DNA from: Anaerolineae bacterium | GTDB lineage: Bacteria > Chloroflexota > Anaerolineae > Aggregatilineales > Phototrophicaceae | Direction: 5' to 3' | Assembly (NCBI GenBank): GCA_017303635.1 | Contig: JAFLCG010000001.1 | Location: forward strand, 682,001 to 746,000 | DNA: 64,000 nt | Shown here: one piece after another, positions 23,726-31,996 of the stretch | Layout: each line of letters opens with the position of its first letter | Numbering within the stretch: the stretch's first letter is position 1 | The notes under the pieces: model-generated | Database searches by the model: none | Seen by the model: only the letters and a program-made list of their open reading frames with translations | What the model was told of the DNA's origin: nothing | Made by a program: the position numbers and the translations under genes

Positions 23726-24873
23726 AGCTCCACCTCCCATTCGGCTTGAGCATAGTCGGCGATCGTGCGCGTGGCGTCTGGAGCCAAGGGTACACCGCGT
23801 TCTGCCGCCCACAGCTCGCGCTGGTCGGTCGCCAATGCCATGCCTTCCGCCGCGTCAAAGCAGCGATCGATGCCGCCTTTCTCGGCAACACCGATCAGGA
23901 ATTCGGCGGCGCTGTGTGCCTTGTCCCAGTCGCCCGGTACACAGGGTGCCAGCTGCGCCTGGAGTTCACCGTCCTCGCCGCGACCGAGCGAGAGAATGCT
24001 GGTCACGCAGTGTTCCTGATCCGCCTGATCGGGCTGGAAAACGCCGATCCAATAGGCCATCCCCGTCTCCGCGTCATAGAACGGCGGCGGATCTTTCGCC
24101 GGGTCGAAGTCCGGTGCTTCGATGCCGATAGCACTGAGTGCCTTGAACGCCGAAGGATCATCGATGGCAGGTGCGGCGGTCTCGATCTCCTGCACCACGC
24201 CACCTAACCGCAGCGCCTCTTCCAACAAGGGATCGGACACCTCTGTTGGCACGTCATCGCTTTGTTGAGCTTCACCCAGGTCCGCCGCCCGAATCTGCTC
24301 GTAGGCTTCAAACTCGTTCGCCCATGCGCCACCCCAGGCGGGCGTCTGACCCTGGATTTGGGCCGCAGCCCGCTCAGCGAAGGCAGAGACTTCATGGCTG
24401 GCAACACCCTCGCGATGCATCTGGTCTTGCAAGTCGTGGTAATAGACTGCGGCCACATCGGCATCGCCGAACGAGGCAATCGGCAAGTAGCTGCCGCCCA
24501 GATCGCCCGTATTCAGGTTGGTGTAGACATCCATACAGCCAATTTCGTACTGGGTCCCTGCATCATCCACACGCTCGACCCCGATCAGCCGCGCATCCTG
24601 CCATGCCCAGCCTTCATCGGCGGGTTCAGGCGTCTCTAAGCCCTGCAAGCCATCCTGTCCAGGTGGCGGCATATCAAACTGGGGTTCTGCATCAACCGGG
24701 ACGAAGCGGTCATCGATGGCTAGCCAGGGATCGTCTTCGGGTGTGTAATCCAGATCAGGTGGCGGCTCGCTCAAGAACCAATCGTCGCCATAGGGATCGT
24801 CAGGCATGAAGAAGGCTTCTGCCGTATCCAGCGCGAATGCGCCATCATCAATATAGGGCCGATAATCGACCAT
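23722..24873 (-). CDS. Acidic repeat protein of the transfer operon (383 aa)
   Basis: A 383-aa acidic protein of unknown family. An N-terminal Asp/Pro-rich tail (~1-85) precedes two units resembling those of the 514-aa protein: ~107-172 (YEIGCMDVYTN ... PIASFGDADVAAVYYHDL) and ~271-345 (YWIGVFQPD ... DWDKAHSAAEFLIGVAEKGG). It starts 3 bp after topA, and its stop is coupled to the small RHH-like gene. Probably cytosolic. Shared repeats and co-transcription suggest the two acidic proteins act together. Confidence 0.7.
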   Translation of the reverse strand: MVDYRPYIDDGAFALDTAEAFFMPDDPYGDDWFLSEPPPDLDYTPEDDPWLAIDDRFVPVDAEPQFDMPPPGQDGLQGLETPEPADEGWAWQDARLIGVERVDDAGTQYEIGCMDVYTNLNTGDLGGSYLPIASFGDADVAAVYYHDLQDQMHREGVASHEVSAFAERAAAQIQGQTPAWGGAWANEFEAYEQIRAADLGEAQQSDDVPTEVSDPLLEEALRLGGVVQEIETAAPAIDDPSAFKALSAIGIEAPDFDPAKDPPPFYDAETGMAYWIGVFQPDQADQEHCVTSILSLGRGEDGELQAQLAPCVPGDWDKAHSAAEFLIGVAEKGGIDRCFDAAEGMALATDQRELWAAERGVPLAPDATRTIADYAQAEWEVEL

Positions 24874-24876
24874 CGG

Positions 24877-26619
24877 TTAGTCCTCCACTGGATGCAGCAG
24901 CAGCGGACGAGGTGTCGGGGCAGGTGCAGGTGGCAACGCTGCTGCTGCACCTGTAAGCTGCGGCTGGAATGCCGACCAGAACTCACGCAGTACATCCAGA
25001 CGAGTGATTTTTCCCTGCGCAACTGCGTCTAACTGCGCTTCCAGCCGGGCGGTGTAATCCACTGCCAGGACAGCGTTGAAGTGCCTGGTCAGGAAATCGC
25101 ATAGGCGGATACCCTCGTCTGTCGGTATCAGCCGCTTCTGTTGCAGGCGCACATAGCCTCGTTCCCTGACCGTCTTGAGCATCGTCGCATAGGTGGAAGG
25201 ACGACCAACCCCATTGCGCTCGAGTGCCGCGATCAGGGCGGCTTCGGTGTAGCGGGCAGGCGCGCGTGTTTCGTGTTCGGCGATCTGCGGCGTGACCAGG
25301 GTCAGCATCTGTCCCTCATGCAGGTCTGGCAGCAGCGAGTCGGAGGGTGTATCTTCATCCTCATCGCCCGGTTCTTCGTAGACCTTGAGGAAGCCGTCAA
25401 ACTGTAGCGTTCTTCCCTGGGTGCGGAACTCCAGCGGATAGGGCTGCCCGATCTGCTTGCCCGCATAGATCTGTGCGCCGGTCACATTGTAGACGGCGGC
25501 TGCCATCTGCGAAGCGAGAAAGCGCTGCCAGATCAGGCCGTACAATGCCGCGCTATCGCCTTCCGCTCGCACGTCGTTTGACACTTGGCTTACGTCAGTT
25601 GGACGGATGGCTTCATGCGCTTCCTGAGCATTGGCGGACCTCGCAGTGTAGATAGGTGCTTCCGATGGCAGATAGTCCGTGCCATAGGCCCGCTCGATGT
25701 ATTCGCGTGCCGCAGTCTGCGCTTCTGGCGCGACCGCAACACCGTCGGTGCGGTGGTAGGTGATCCAACCCGCTTCATAGAGCGTCTGCGCCAGGGTCAT
25801 CGTCCGTTCGGGCGATAGCCCCAGTCCTTTCGCCGCCGCTTGCTGAAGTGAAGCCGTGGTGAAAGGAGGCAGCGGCGGACGCTGACGTGTGGTTTTCCCG
25901 GCGCGTCCGACCCAGAGATATGCGCCGCCCAGCAATGCCGCCAGCTTGTCCAGCGGCTCGCGGATGGAAAAGTTCGGCTCTGCGCCTTTGACCTGATGCA
26001 GCTTGGCTGTGAAAGGAACGCCGTCCACCGTCAGATCAAGTGCCAGCGTCCAATAGGTTTGCGGGGTGAAGTTGGCGATCTCGCGTTCCCGCTCAACCAC
26101 CAACCGCAGGCAGACGCTTTGTACGCGTCCGGCAGAGAAACGACCCACCAGCGCGTTTGCCGCCAGCGGCGAGGCGAGATAACCCACCAGCCGATCTACA
26201 ATGCGTCGGGCGGTCTGCGCCTCGACCAGGTTCAGGTCGAGCGGACGGGGATGGGCAATCGCATCACGCACTGCGGTTTTGGTGATGGCATGGAAGGCGG
26301 CGCGATACACCGGTTGGCTTTTGCCGATCCTGGCCAGTTTGAGCAGATGCCAGGCGATGGCCTCACCTTCGCGATCCGGGTCCGTAGCGACATAGATCGC
26401 TTCCGCCTCGCGGATGGCTTTCAGCAGCCGCTTGACCAGATTGCCCTTGCCGGGCAGGACGATGAAGGTCGGGCGGAAGTCAGCATCCACATCCACGCCG
26501 AGCGCATCATCCGGTAGGTCATTGACATGCCCTCGACAGGCTTCGACCCGCCAGCCTTCACCCAGGTAGACCGTGATCTGCCTGGCTTTGGCGGGGGACT
26601 CGACAATCACAAGTTTCAC
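24877..26619 (-). CDS. topA: DNA topoisomerase I, short type IA
   Basis: A 580-aa type IA topoisomerase. The N-terminal TOPRIM has Glu7 in IVESPAKA and the acidic triad VATDPDREGEA (D80, D82, E84). GRFSAGRVQSV is at ~159-169 and the catalytic Tyr288 in ITYHRTDG. It lacks the C-terminal zinc ribbons of chromosomal TopA (usually 700-900 aa), as plasmid- and ICE-borne versions often do. GTG start at 26619 with AAAGGA upstream. It likely relaxes or decatenates DNA during transfer or replication of the element. Co-directional with VirB4 upstream and the acidic protein genes downstream. Confidence 0.95.
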   Translation of the reverse strand: MKLVIVESPAKARQITVYLGEGWRVEACRGHVNDLPDDALGVDVDADFRPTFIVLPGKGNLVKRLLKAIREAEAIYVATDPDREGEAIAWHLLKLARIGKSQPVYRAAFHAITKTAVRDAIAHPRPLDLNLVEAQTARRIVDRLVGYLASPLAANALVGRFSAGRVQSVCLRLVVEREREIANFTPQTYWTLALDLTVDGVPFTAKLHQVKGAEPNFSIREPLDKLAALLGGAYLWVGRAGKTTRQRPPLPPFTTASLQQAAAKGLGLSPERTMTLAQTLYEAGWITYHRTDGVAVAPEAQTAAREYIERAYGTDYLPSEAPIYTARSANAQEAHEAIRPTDVSQVSNDVRAEGDSAALYGLIWQRFLASQMAAAVYNVTGAQIYAGKQIGQPYPLEFRTQGRTLQFDGFLKVYEEPGDEDEDTPSDSLLPDLHEGQMLTLVTPQIAEHETRAPARYTEAALIAALERNGVGRPSTYATMLKTVRERGYVRLQQKRLIPTDEGIRLCDFLTRHFNAVLAVDYTARLEAQLDAVAQGKITRLDVLREFWSAFQPQLTGAAAALPPAPAPTPRPLLLHPVED

Positions 26620-26820
26620 TTACGGTTTTCCTTTCCCATCCGGTTGAGTTGCCGGACGAGCATCTTCAGGAGTTGACGGGTGGCGCGGCGACCCGGCTGG
26701 GGCCAGGTGTGCGCCAAGTTCGCGGTCGCGCAGGACCAGCCAGAGCGGCCATTCGCGAAAGGCATGGTAAGCCTCGGTCTCCAGCGCCTGGAATGGGCTG
26801 GCGACAGCTTGCTTCGACAT
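26620..26820 (-). CDS. Small hypothetical protein between virB4 and topA
   Basis: A 66-aa ORF with a strong GGAGGA ribosome site before ATG 26820; its TAA abuts the topA GTG. The N-terminal half is helical (ALETEAYHAFREWPLWLVLR) and the C-terminal half is Pro/Gly-rich. No family recognised. Tight packing supports a real gene. Confidence 0.6.
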   Translation of the reverse strand: MSKQAVASPFQALETEAYHAFREWPLWLVLRDRELGAHLAPAGSPRHPSTPEDARPATQPDGKGKP

Positions 26821-26844
26821 GGGAGTTCCTCCATTCGAGCCACC

Positions 26845-28959
26845 TTACGTGGTTTGGAATCTCAGGATTTCGCCCTGTGTTGGACGATTGAACAGGTACC
26901 ACAAGCCCTCATCCTGGATGTCGAGGACATAGTGAAAGCGGGGCAGCGCGGCGATGATGTCGCGGTGCTGCTGGTTGAGGTGCTGGAAGGCTGCATCCTC
27001 ATGGAAGACATTCATGCCCTGGCGCTGCGAGAAGATCACCCGGATCGGGCAGTTCTCGAAGATCAAGCGAGCTTTTTTATCCAGGAACACACTCATTTGT
27101 TGATCTACCGCGACCAACTTCTTGCGTCTCGTGCGAAAGGTCTTCGCTGCCTCGATCAGGAAGTCCAGCAGCGACGGATGACGCATCAGGCGGTAGACCT
27201 CGTCGACTGCGATGACGCGCGGTTGCTCGTCGATCAGGCTATCGCGGCGGATGGCGCTTAGCACCTGCGTGTACGCCAGCGCCTGCAGGATGGGATCGCT
27301 CTCCAACTCGTGGAAGGAGAAAACTCGCGGACCGATCCAGTTGCGCCCGCCGCGAGTCAGATCGACGTTGGTGGTGCCGTTGAGAAAGCCAGACCACGGC
27401 CCTGATCCGGTACACAGCCCGGCGATCTCGTCCGCCAGGTTTTTGGCGATGGCGCGGGTGGCGTCCTTGTCGCCCAGTCCCGACAGTACATCGCAGACCA
27501 GATCGCAGGTCGGTGCGACCTCCGGTGTGAGGCGGGCGAGGTCGGGGAATCCGCGATAGGTGACTTCCAGCGCCTCGCCCAGCAAGCCGCGCTCCAGATT
27601 CTCACGCTGCGCGCCAGACAGCGGTCGTCCCAGCACGGTCTCGTAGATGCGGGTGACGTGGCTCACCTGCTCAATGAGGGTGGGAAACATCACGTCTTGC
27701 GGGTTGAGGCGAGTCGCCTTCGCACTCATGACATACCAGGGCAGCCCGAAGGCCTCGGCGACATGCCGCCCATGGCCCATCGGTTCGAGCAGGTCGAACG
27801 GGATGCCGTTCTCGGCGTATTCACGGGTCAGGTAGCAGTTCAGTGCGAACGTCTTTCCGAATCCGCTGACGCCGACCCACACCTCATGTGTGGCGCGTTT
27901 GTCACGCCACGAGTTGTGGAAGACCGGATACGCACCGCCGACCGCCTCCCCGCGTAGGATGCCATCCATATTGGATAACTTGCGATAGCCGAGCGGCGAG
28001 AGCATGAGAGCCAGTTCGCGTGAGGTGACCGGCCAGGTGGTGGAGGGGACGTTGATCTCCCTGGTCGTCTTCGCGCTGAAGAAACTGACCGAACGCGCCA
28101 GCAGTTCGCCGACCTCCTGGCGCAGTGAGAACCACGCCCGTGTCTCATTGATGATGGTGCCGACGCGCTCCTTGAGCGTGTTCAGGTCGTCAGCAGCCAC
28201 CGCCAGTGTGAGCTGCACCAGATGCAGCGCATCGCCGTTGTTGATTTCAGAGAGCGCCCGGCGGCAGTCCGCCACGCGCTGCACCGAGCGGCTGTCCTCG
28301 CCGCGTACCCCCGCCAGATGCACCTCATAGGCCTGGATGATGCTCTCGATGGCATCGATCCCGGCATTGCGGTCATAGGTTTTGGGGATGTCTACCGCCA
28401 GTGCCAGTGGGAAGTTCATCCGCAAGAGCGGCGGCAGTGGGCGGAAGAAGTTCCAGCCCGCAGGCTGGAACTCGTAGGAAGTCAGCACCGCCCAGAAGGG
28501 CCGCCCACCCGGACGCCCGACCGGGGCGAGATGCCAGAAGGGACTCTCTCGCAGTTCGTAGCGTCCCTCGAACAGGGCAGGCCACGAGCCTTCGACCACC
28601 TGCGTCTCGAATGCAGATCCCATCCCGCCTGCCAGCGCGCGCGGATTCTCATCCGACCAGACTGCCATGCCGCACAGCGCCCGCTGATACTCCGCGGCGT
28701 TATCGAGCTGCTCGAAGTGGCGGCGATACTCCATCAGCAAACCCCGCCGCTGTGGGTCATTCACCTCACTTGTCTTGCGACTGAGTGCGCTGACCTTGTC
28801 GTCCAGCGTAGTGGGCATTTGCCAGCAGACGAAACGCGCTGGTTCGCGCAGGGTGCGTAACCAGGTCGAGAAGCGCGTCTGCAACGACTGCACACCTTCC
28901 TCGGTGGCGTGCAGCATGATGTCGAACGGCTCGATCAGGAAGGTGCGGACTTCACTCAT
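26845..28959 (-). CDS. VirB4/TraC-like conjugation ATPase
   Basis: A 704-aa transfer ATPase. An N-terminal VirB4-type region (~1-320) is followed by a RecA-like motor with Walker A GVSGFGKTFALN (~363-374) and Walker B RVIAVDEVYRL (~578-588), then a sensor segment KKLVAVDQQMSVFLD. VirB4 is the one ATPase present in every type IV secretion system; it drives pilin handling and substrate passage. Its ATG overlaps the stop of the upstream membrane-protein gene by 4 bp. Confidence 0.93.
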   Translation of the reverse strand: MSEVRTFLIEPFDIMLHATEEGVQSLQTRFSTWLRTLREPARFVCWQMPTTLDDKVSALSRKTSEVNDPQRRGLLMEYRRHFEQLDNAAEYQRALCGMAVWSDENPRALAGGMGSAFETQVVEGSWPALFEGRYELRESPFWHLAPVGRPGGRPFWAVLTSYEFQPAGWNFFRPLPPLLRMNFPLALAVDIPKTYDRNAGIDAIESIIQAYEVHLAGVRGEDSRSVQRVADCRRALSEINNGDALHLVQLTLAVAADDLNTLKERVGTIINETRAWFSLRQEVGELLARSVSFFSAKTTREINVPSTTWPVTSRELALMLSPLGYRKLSNMDGILRGEAVGGAYPVFHNSWRDKRATHEVWVGVSGFGKTFALNCYLTREYAENGIPFDLLEPMGHGRHVAEAFGLPWYVMSAKATRLNPQDVMFPTLIEQVSHVTRIYETVLGRPLSGAQRENLERGLLGEALEVTYRGFPDLARLTPEVAPTCDLVCDVLSGLGDKDATRAIAKNLADEIAGLCTGSGPWSGFLNGTTNVDLTRGGRNWIGPRVFSFHELESDPILQALAYTQVLSAIRRDSLIDEQPRVIAVDEVYRLMRHPSLLDFLIEAAKTFRTRRKKLVAVDQQMSVFLDKKARLIFENCPIRVIFSQRQGMNVFHEDAAFQHLNQQHRDIIAALPRFHYVLDIQDEGLWYLFNRPTQGEILRFQTT

Positions 28960-29429
28960 CGGGTCACCTCCTGCATGGGGGCATCAACGAATACCAGCCC
29001 GTCATCGGCATCTGCTTCCGATGCACGAGCAAACGTCACCCACTCGCGCATATCGACCTCAACACCCGACTGAGGTGGCGCAAAGACGACTGCGCCGTCC
29101 AGCCGCATCAGATCGACCGGCAGCTCCAGTGACACGGCGACCTGAGCGGGCAGACTCCCCGGATCGCGACCCGCCGCCAGCAGCAGCGAGCCGCGACCGC
29201 GCAGCAGGAGCCGCTGCCACAGGGGCAGGCCTCCTCTTGTACCGCTCATGACCAGCACCAGCAGCGCCACGCCGATGCCCAGCGGAATGGCTGCACCCAG
29301 CGCGCCGAAGCGGCTGACGGAATACGCCAGCCCACCCGCCACAGCTGCCAGGATCAGCCGCTTGAACGCGATGCCGAAGAAGCCTTTCTCATCGCGCATC
29401 AGCACATGCGATTTGAACTCTGCGCTCAT
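28956..29429 (-). CDS. VirB3/PrgI-like membrane protein
   Basis: A 157-aa protein with two close N-terminal transmembrane segments (~22-40 and ~42-60) and a soluble C-terminal part. This layout is typical of VirB3/TrbD/PrgI proteins that sit next to VirB4. ATG 29429 is selected because GGAGGAACG lies just upstream; the longer ORF start adds a non-hydrophobic tail with no ribosome site. Coupled by overlap to virB4. Family assignment rests on topology and synteny, not on a strong motif. Confidence 0.75.
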   Translation of the reverse strand: MSAEFKSHVLMRDEKGFFGIAFKRLILAAVAGGLAYSVSRFGALGAAIPLGIGVALLVLVMSGTRGGLPLWQRLLLRGRGSLLLAAGRDPGSLPAQVAVSLELPVDLMRLDGAVVFAPPQSGVEVDMREWVTFARASEADADDGLVFVDAPMQEVTR

Positions 29430-29513
29430 AGCGTCGTTCCTCCAGTCCTGAGGACTCAGTGCTGAATAATGAACATGCCTGTAGACCACTCAGCACTCCA
29501 TACTCCTCTGCCT

Positions 29514-29753
29514 CTAGGCAAAGGTGATGAGCGTGGTGACGCTGGCAGCAAAGACGACGAAGAGCAGACCGATGACGACCTGGTTGGCGGCTTTGGGATT
29601 GTCGCGCTTCCAATCCCCCACAATGGGCCATGATGACCCCATATACATGATGCCGAGCCCTAGAAACCCGATTACCGCAGCCAACGGCGCGATGATCTGA
29701 GCCACGTCCCGGATGTCGGTGAACAACTGCTCGATGAAGTCACGCAAATTCAA
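29514..29753 (-). CDS. VirB2/TrbC-like pilin or channel protein
   Basis: A ~79-aa hydrophobic protein with two transmembrane helices (~20-38 and ~58-76) separated by a short polar hairpin (GDWKRDNPKAAN), as in VirB2/TrbC pilins of monoderm T4SSs. A TTG start at 29753 is preferred because GAGGAG lies 8 nt upstream; a GTG at 29762 would leave no room for it. There is no cleavable signal peptide. It lies just upstream of the VirB3- and VirB4-like genes. Confidence 0.75.
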   Translation of the reverse strand: MNLRDFIEQLFTDIRDVAQIIAPLAAVIGFLGLGIMYMGSSWPIVGDWKRDNPKAANQVVIGLLFVVFAASVTTLITFA

Positions 29754-29762
29754 GAGAGACAC

Positions 29763-30097
29763 TCCTCACTGGGAAAGATACGAATTGAGCCGGAGCGAGG
29801 AGGACGTGCGCCATGACGAACAGGCGCGCAGAGCGCCGCTGCATAGAGCGTGTGGGGTCATCTGGCACGAGATTTCACCCGCACCGGCTTGACTTTCAGC
29901 GTATCAAAGTGAGGGTGTCTGACCCGGTGAGGATTTCAGGTTTGGGGTGGGAGGTTGTACAGAAAGACGAGGTGCTTTTACAGTCGACCGTTGAATGGAT
30001 TCAATGAATTGAATACCGGCAATTCGAAAAATTGTGAACAAGCGTTATTGCTAAGTACAATCGAAGTTAATGACGCAAAGTTGAGGAAAATTAATCC
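29763..30097. other. Spacer at the site of the HEPN-like gene insertion
   Basis: About 335 bp with no supported gene. Composition shifts from GC-rich (to ~29940) to AT-rich (from ~30000), suggesting the left junction of an insertion into the transfer operon. It contains a promoter candidate for the HEPN-like gene. Confidence 0.45.
30032..30061 (+). promoter_or_regulatory. Promoter candidate for the HEPN-like gene
   Basis: -35 TTGTGA (30032-30037), 18-bp spacer, -10 TACAAT (30056-30061), 36 bp before the start codon. Confidence 0.4.
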
Positions 30098-30628
30098 ATG
30101 ACTAACCAAGAATTGAAAATCTTTCTTGATATACCAGACGATTTGGATGAAATGTGGACTCATGTTGCGCTGTTCGGTGGGATGGTAGATGGAGCGCATG
30201 ACGATTATTCTCTAGCTAACAACTTTAGACAGGCTGGAGATATCCTTATTCAACGTGGACTAGGCGATATTGACGCACATGAACTTCTCTATCCCGTACT
30301 ATACAACTATCGACATGCGATTGAACTGTATCTGAAGGCTATCGTGAAACCTAAAGAACGGAACCACGATTTATCGAAACTGATGAAGCAGTTTAATAAA
30401 TTTATTCAAGAAACTCATAGCGAAAAAGTTCCGGCATGGTTTGAAGAGTTAATCGGGGAATTCATCAAATTTGACCCTAAAGCAACGACATTTCGATACC
30501 CAGGGCGAACAAGTGCGCCAGAAGAGCACATGGTTGATTTGCCAAAACTTCAGAAAATTATGGGTATTCTGTCGGAGGCTTTCCATCGAGTATTTCATGC
30601 TGAGAAAAAGCTAAAGAAAACCCCGTAA
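30098..30628 (+). CDS. HEPN-like protein inserted in the transfer operon
   Basis: A 176-aa helical protein on the strand opposite to the surrounding operon, AT-rich compared with its neighbours. The segment PVLYNYRHAIELYLKAI (~67-83) followed by NHDLSKLMKQF (~88-98) resembles HEPN-type helical bundles found in abortive-infection and toxin systems. I cannot locate a confident Rx4-6H RNase motif, so it may be a non-catalytic relative. No antitoxin or MNT partner is adjacent. It is probably defence or stabilisation cargo carried by the element with its own promoter. Confidence 0.6.
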   Translation: MTNQELKIFLDIPDDLDEMWTHVALFGGMVDGAHDDYSLANNFRQAGDILIQRGLGDIDAHELLYPVLYNYRHAIELYLKAIVKPKERNHDLSKLMKQFNKFIQETHSEKVPAWFEELIGEFIKFDPKATTFRYPGRTSAPEEHMVDLPKLQKIMGILSEAFHRVFHAEKKLKKTP

Positions 30629-30658
30629 CATATAAAAATGTTAAAGGGTCTTCGTAAT

Positions 30659-31996
30659 CTATAGTCTTCTGGTCAATTGAATAGCAAATCGCCACCCTCC
30701 CATCACCAGGCTCCCAAACGGCTCGCCTGCCCACGGCCACACGAGCGTGACATCTGCTGCCTGACCGGGCAGCAGGTCGAACGGGGTCATACTTTCCGCC
30801 GGGATACGCGGAACGGGTGGGTTCTCGGTATAGCCGAACGCCATCCAGAGGTCATCGCGTGTGAAGTGCAGCGTCTCGCCGCCCGCATTGTACAGGCGCA
30901 GCCGGGTTGTCACCTGACCGTCGAGCGTGGTTACGGCGATGAGCTGCACATCCAGCCCGGCGAAGGGGATCGGCGTCGCGGTCGGCGCAGGCACGGTCGG
31001 GAAGGGCGTGGGCAGGGCGAGCGCGGCCGTCAGCAGCCCCTCACGCTCTAACTCCTGGTTGGGCGAGTAGCGCGCCATCACCAGCGTGCGCGTCGCCGTT
31101 GGCAGCCCGTCGGTGTCCGTTTCGCCAATCAGCACCAGCGCCAAACCTGGACTGATCTGGCGGAAGCTGCCCGTCTCGCTGCGCCGCACCTGACGCACCT
31201 CGCCAAACGCATAACGCAGCACTGCGCCGGTGTTCATTGTCAGCGTGAACTGCGCGCCCCCATCCAGCCCCTCGAACAGCGCGGCGTTCGCCTCCGACCA
31301 GGGGATGCCGATGACCGGATGAACCGACATGCCGTTGACGAAGGATGCCGTATCCGGGTTCGGGTCATAGTTCCACTCACTGGCGCTCACGCGGCGGCGC
31401 TGCACCACCCACACACGCGGTGCCGCATCCCCGCTTACGATTTGCAGGCTGACGGGGTAGGCGACTTCGCGCCCCCGGTCGCCGCCTTCGATGATCTCGT
31501 CCTGGTCTTCCAGCGCCAGCGGGGTCGGTGTCAGACGAGAGTCCGGGGTGGGCGATGCGGTCGGCACGGTGGCAACCTCGGTCGATCCGCGCCCACCCAA
31601 CCGCGTCAGCAGCAGTCCGATGAAGAGCAGGGCGATCACGCCCGCGATCACCATCACTTTTCTGGATGGCTTGCCACCTGTCGGACGTGCTGCGTCTTCC
31701 GGCGCATCGAGCAGCACATCCGTCCGCGCCGCTTCCTGCACGCGACCGGGGGTACGTGCCCAACGCATCCCAATCGGCACCAGCGCATTCTCGTGGTAGC
31801 GTTTGAGTAGTTCGCCCGCCACCTGTCGTTCCAGCGCATCCGACCCAACCGCGCCCGCCGCCCGGACTTCGCGCTCGTAAGCGGCTTTGTAGGCACGCTG
31901 GCGCTCGGTCGGCACCAATTCCCACAAGGCATTCAGTTCCGCTGTCGAAAGCGCCTGAAGCTGCTCGACCGTCTTGAATTCCAACTGTTCGCTCAT
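30659..31996 (-). CDS. Single-TM protein with Pro/Thr linker, transfer apparatus
   Basis: A 445-aa protein with a cytoplasmic helical N-terminus (~1-110), one transmembrane helix (~113-131), a Thr/Pro-rich linker (~140-160) and an extracellular beta-rich region (~170-440) containing a second Thr/Pro-rich linker near 330-345. The topology recalls VirB8/VirB10-like channel proteins, but no family motif is seen. Its ATG overlaps the stop of the VirB6-like gene by 4 bp. It likely spans the membrane and the thick wall as a structural part of the mating channel. Confidence 0.75.
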   Translation of the reverse strand: MSEQLEFKTVEQLQALSTAELNALWELVPTERQRAYKAAYEREVRAAGAVGSDALERQVAGELLKRYHENALVPIGMRWARTPGRVQEAARTDVLLDAPEDAARPTGGKPSRKVMVIAGVIALLFIGLLLTRLGGRGSTEVATVPTASPTPDSRLTPTPLALEDQDEIIEGGDRGREVAYPVSLQIVSGDAAPRVWVVQRRRVSASEWNYDPNPDTASFVNGMSVHPVIGIPWSEANAALFEGLDGGAQFTLTMNTGAVLRYAFGEVRQVRRSETGSFRQISPGLALVLIGETDTDGLPTATRTLVMARYSPNQELEREGLLTAALALPTPFPTVPAPTATPIPFAGLDVQLIAVTTLDGQVTTRLRLYNAGGETLHFTRDDLWMAFGYTENPPVPRIPAESMTPFDLLPGQAADVTLVWPWAGEPFGSLVMGGWRFAIQLTRRL

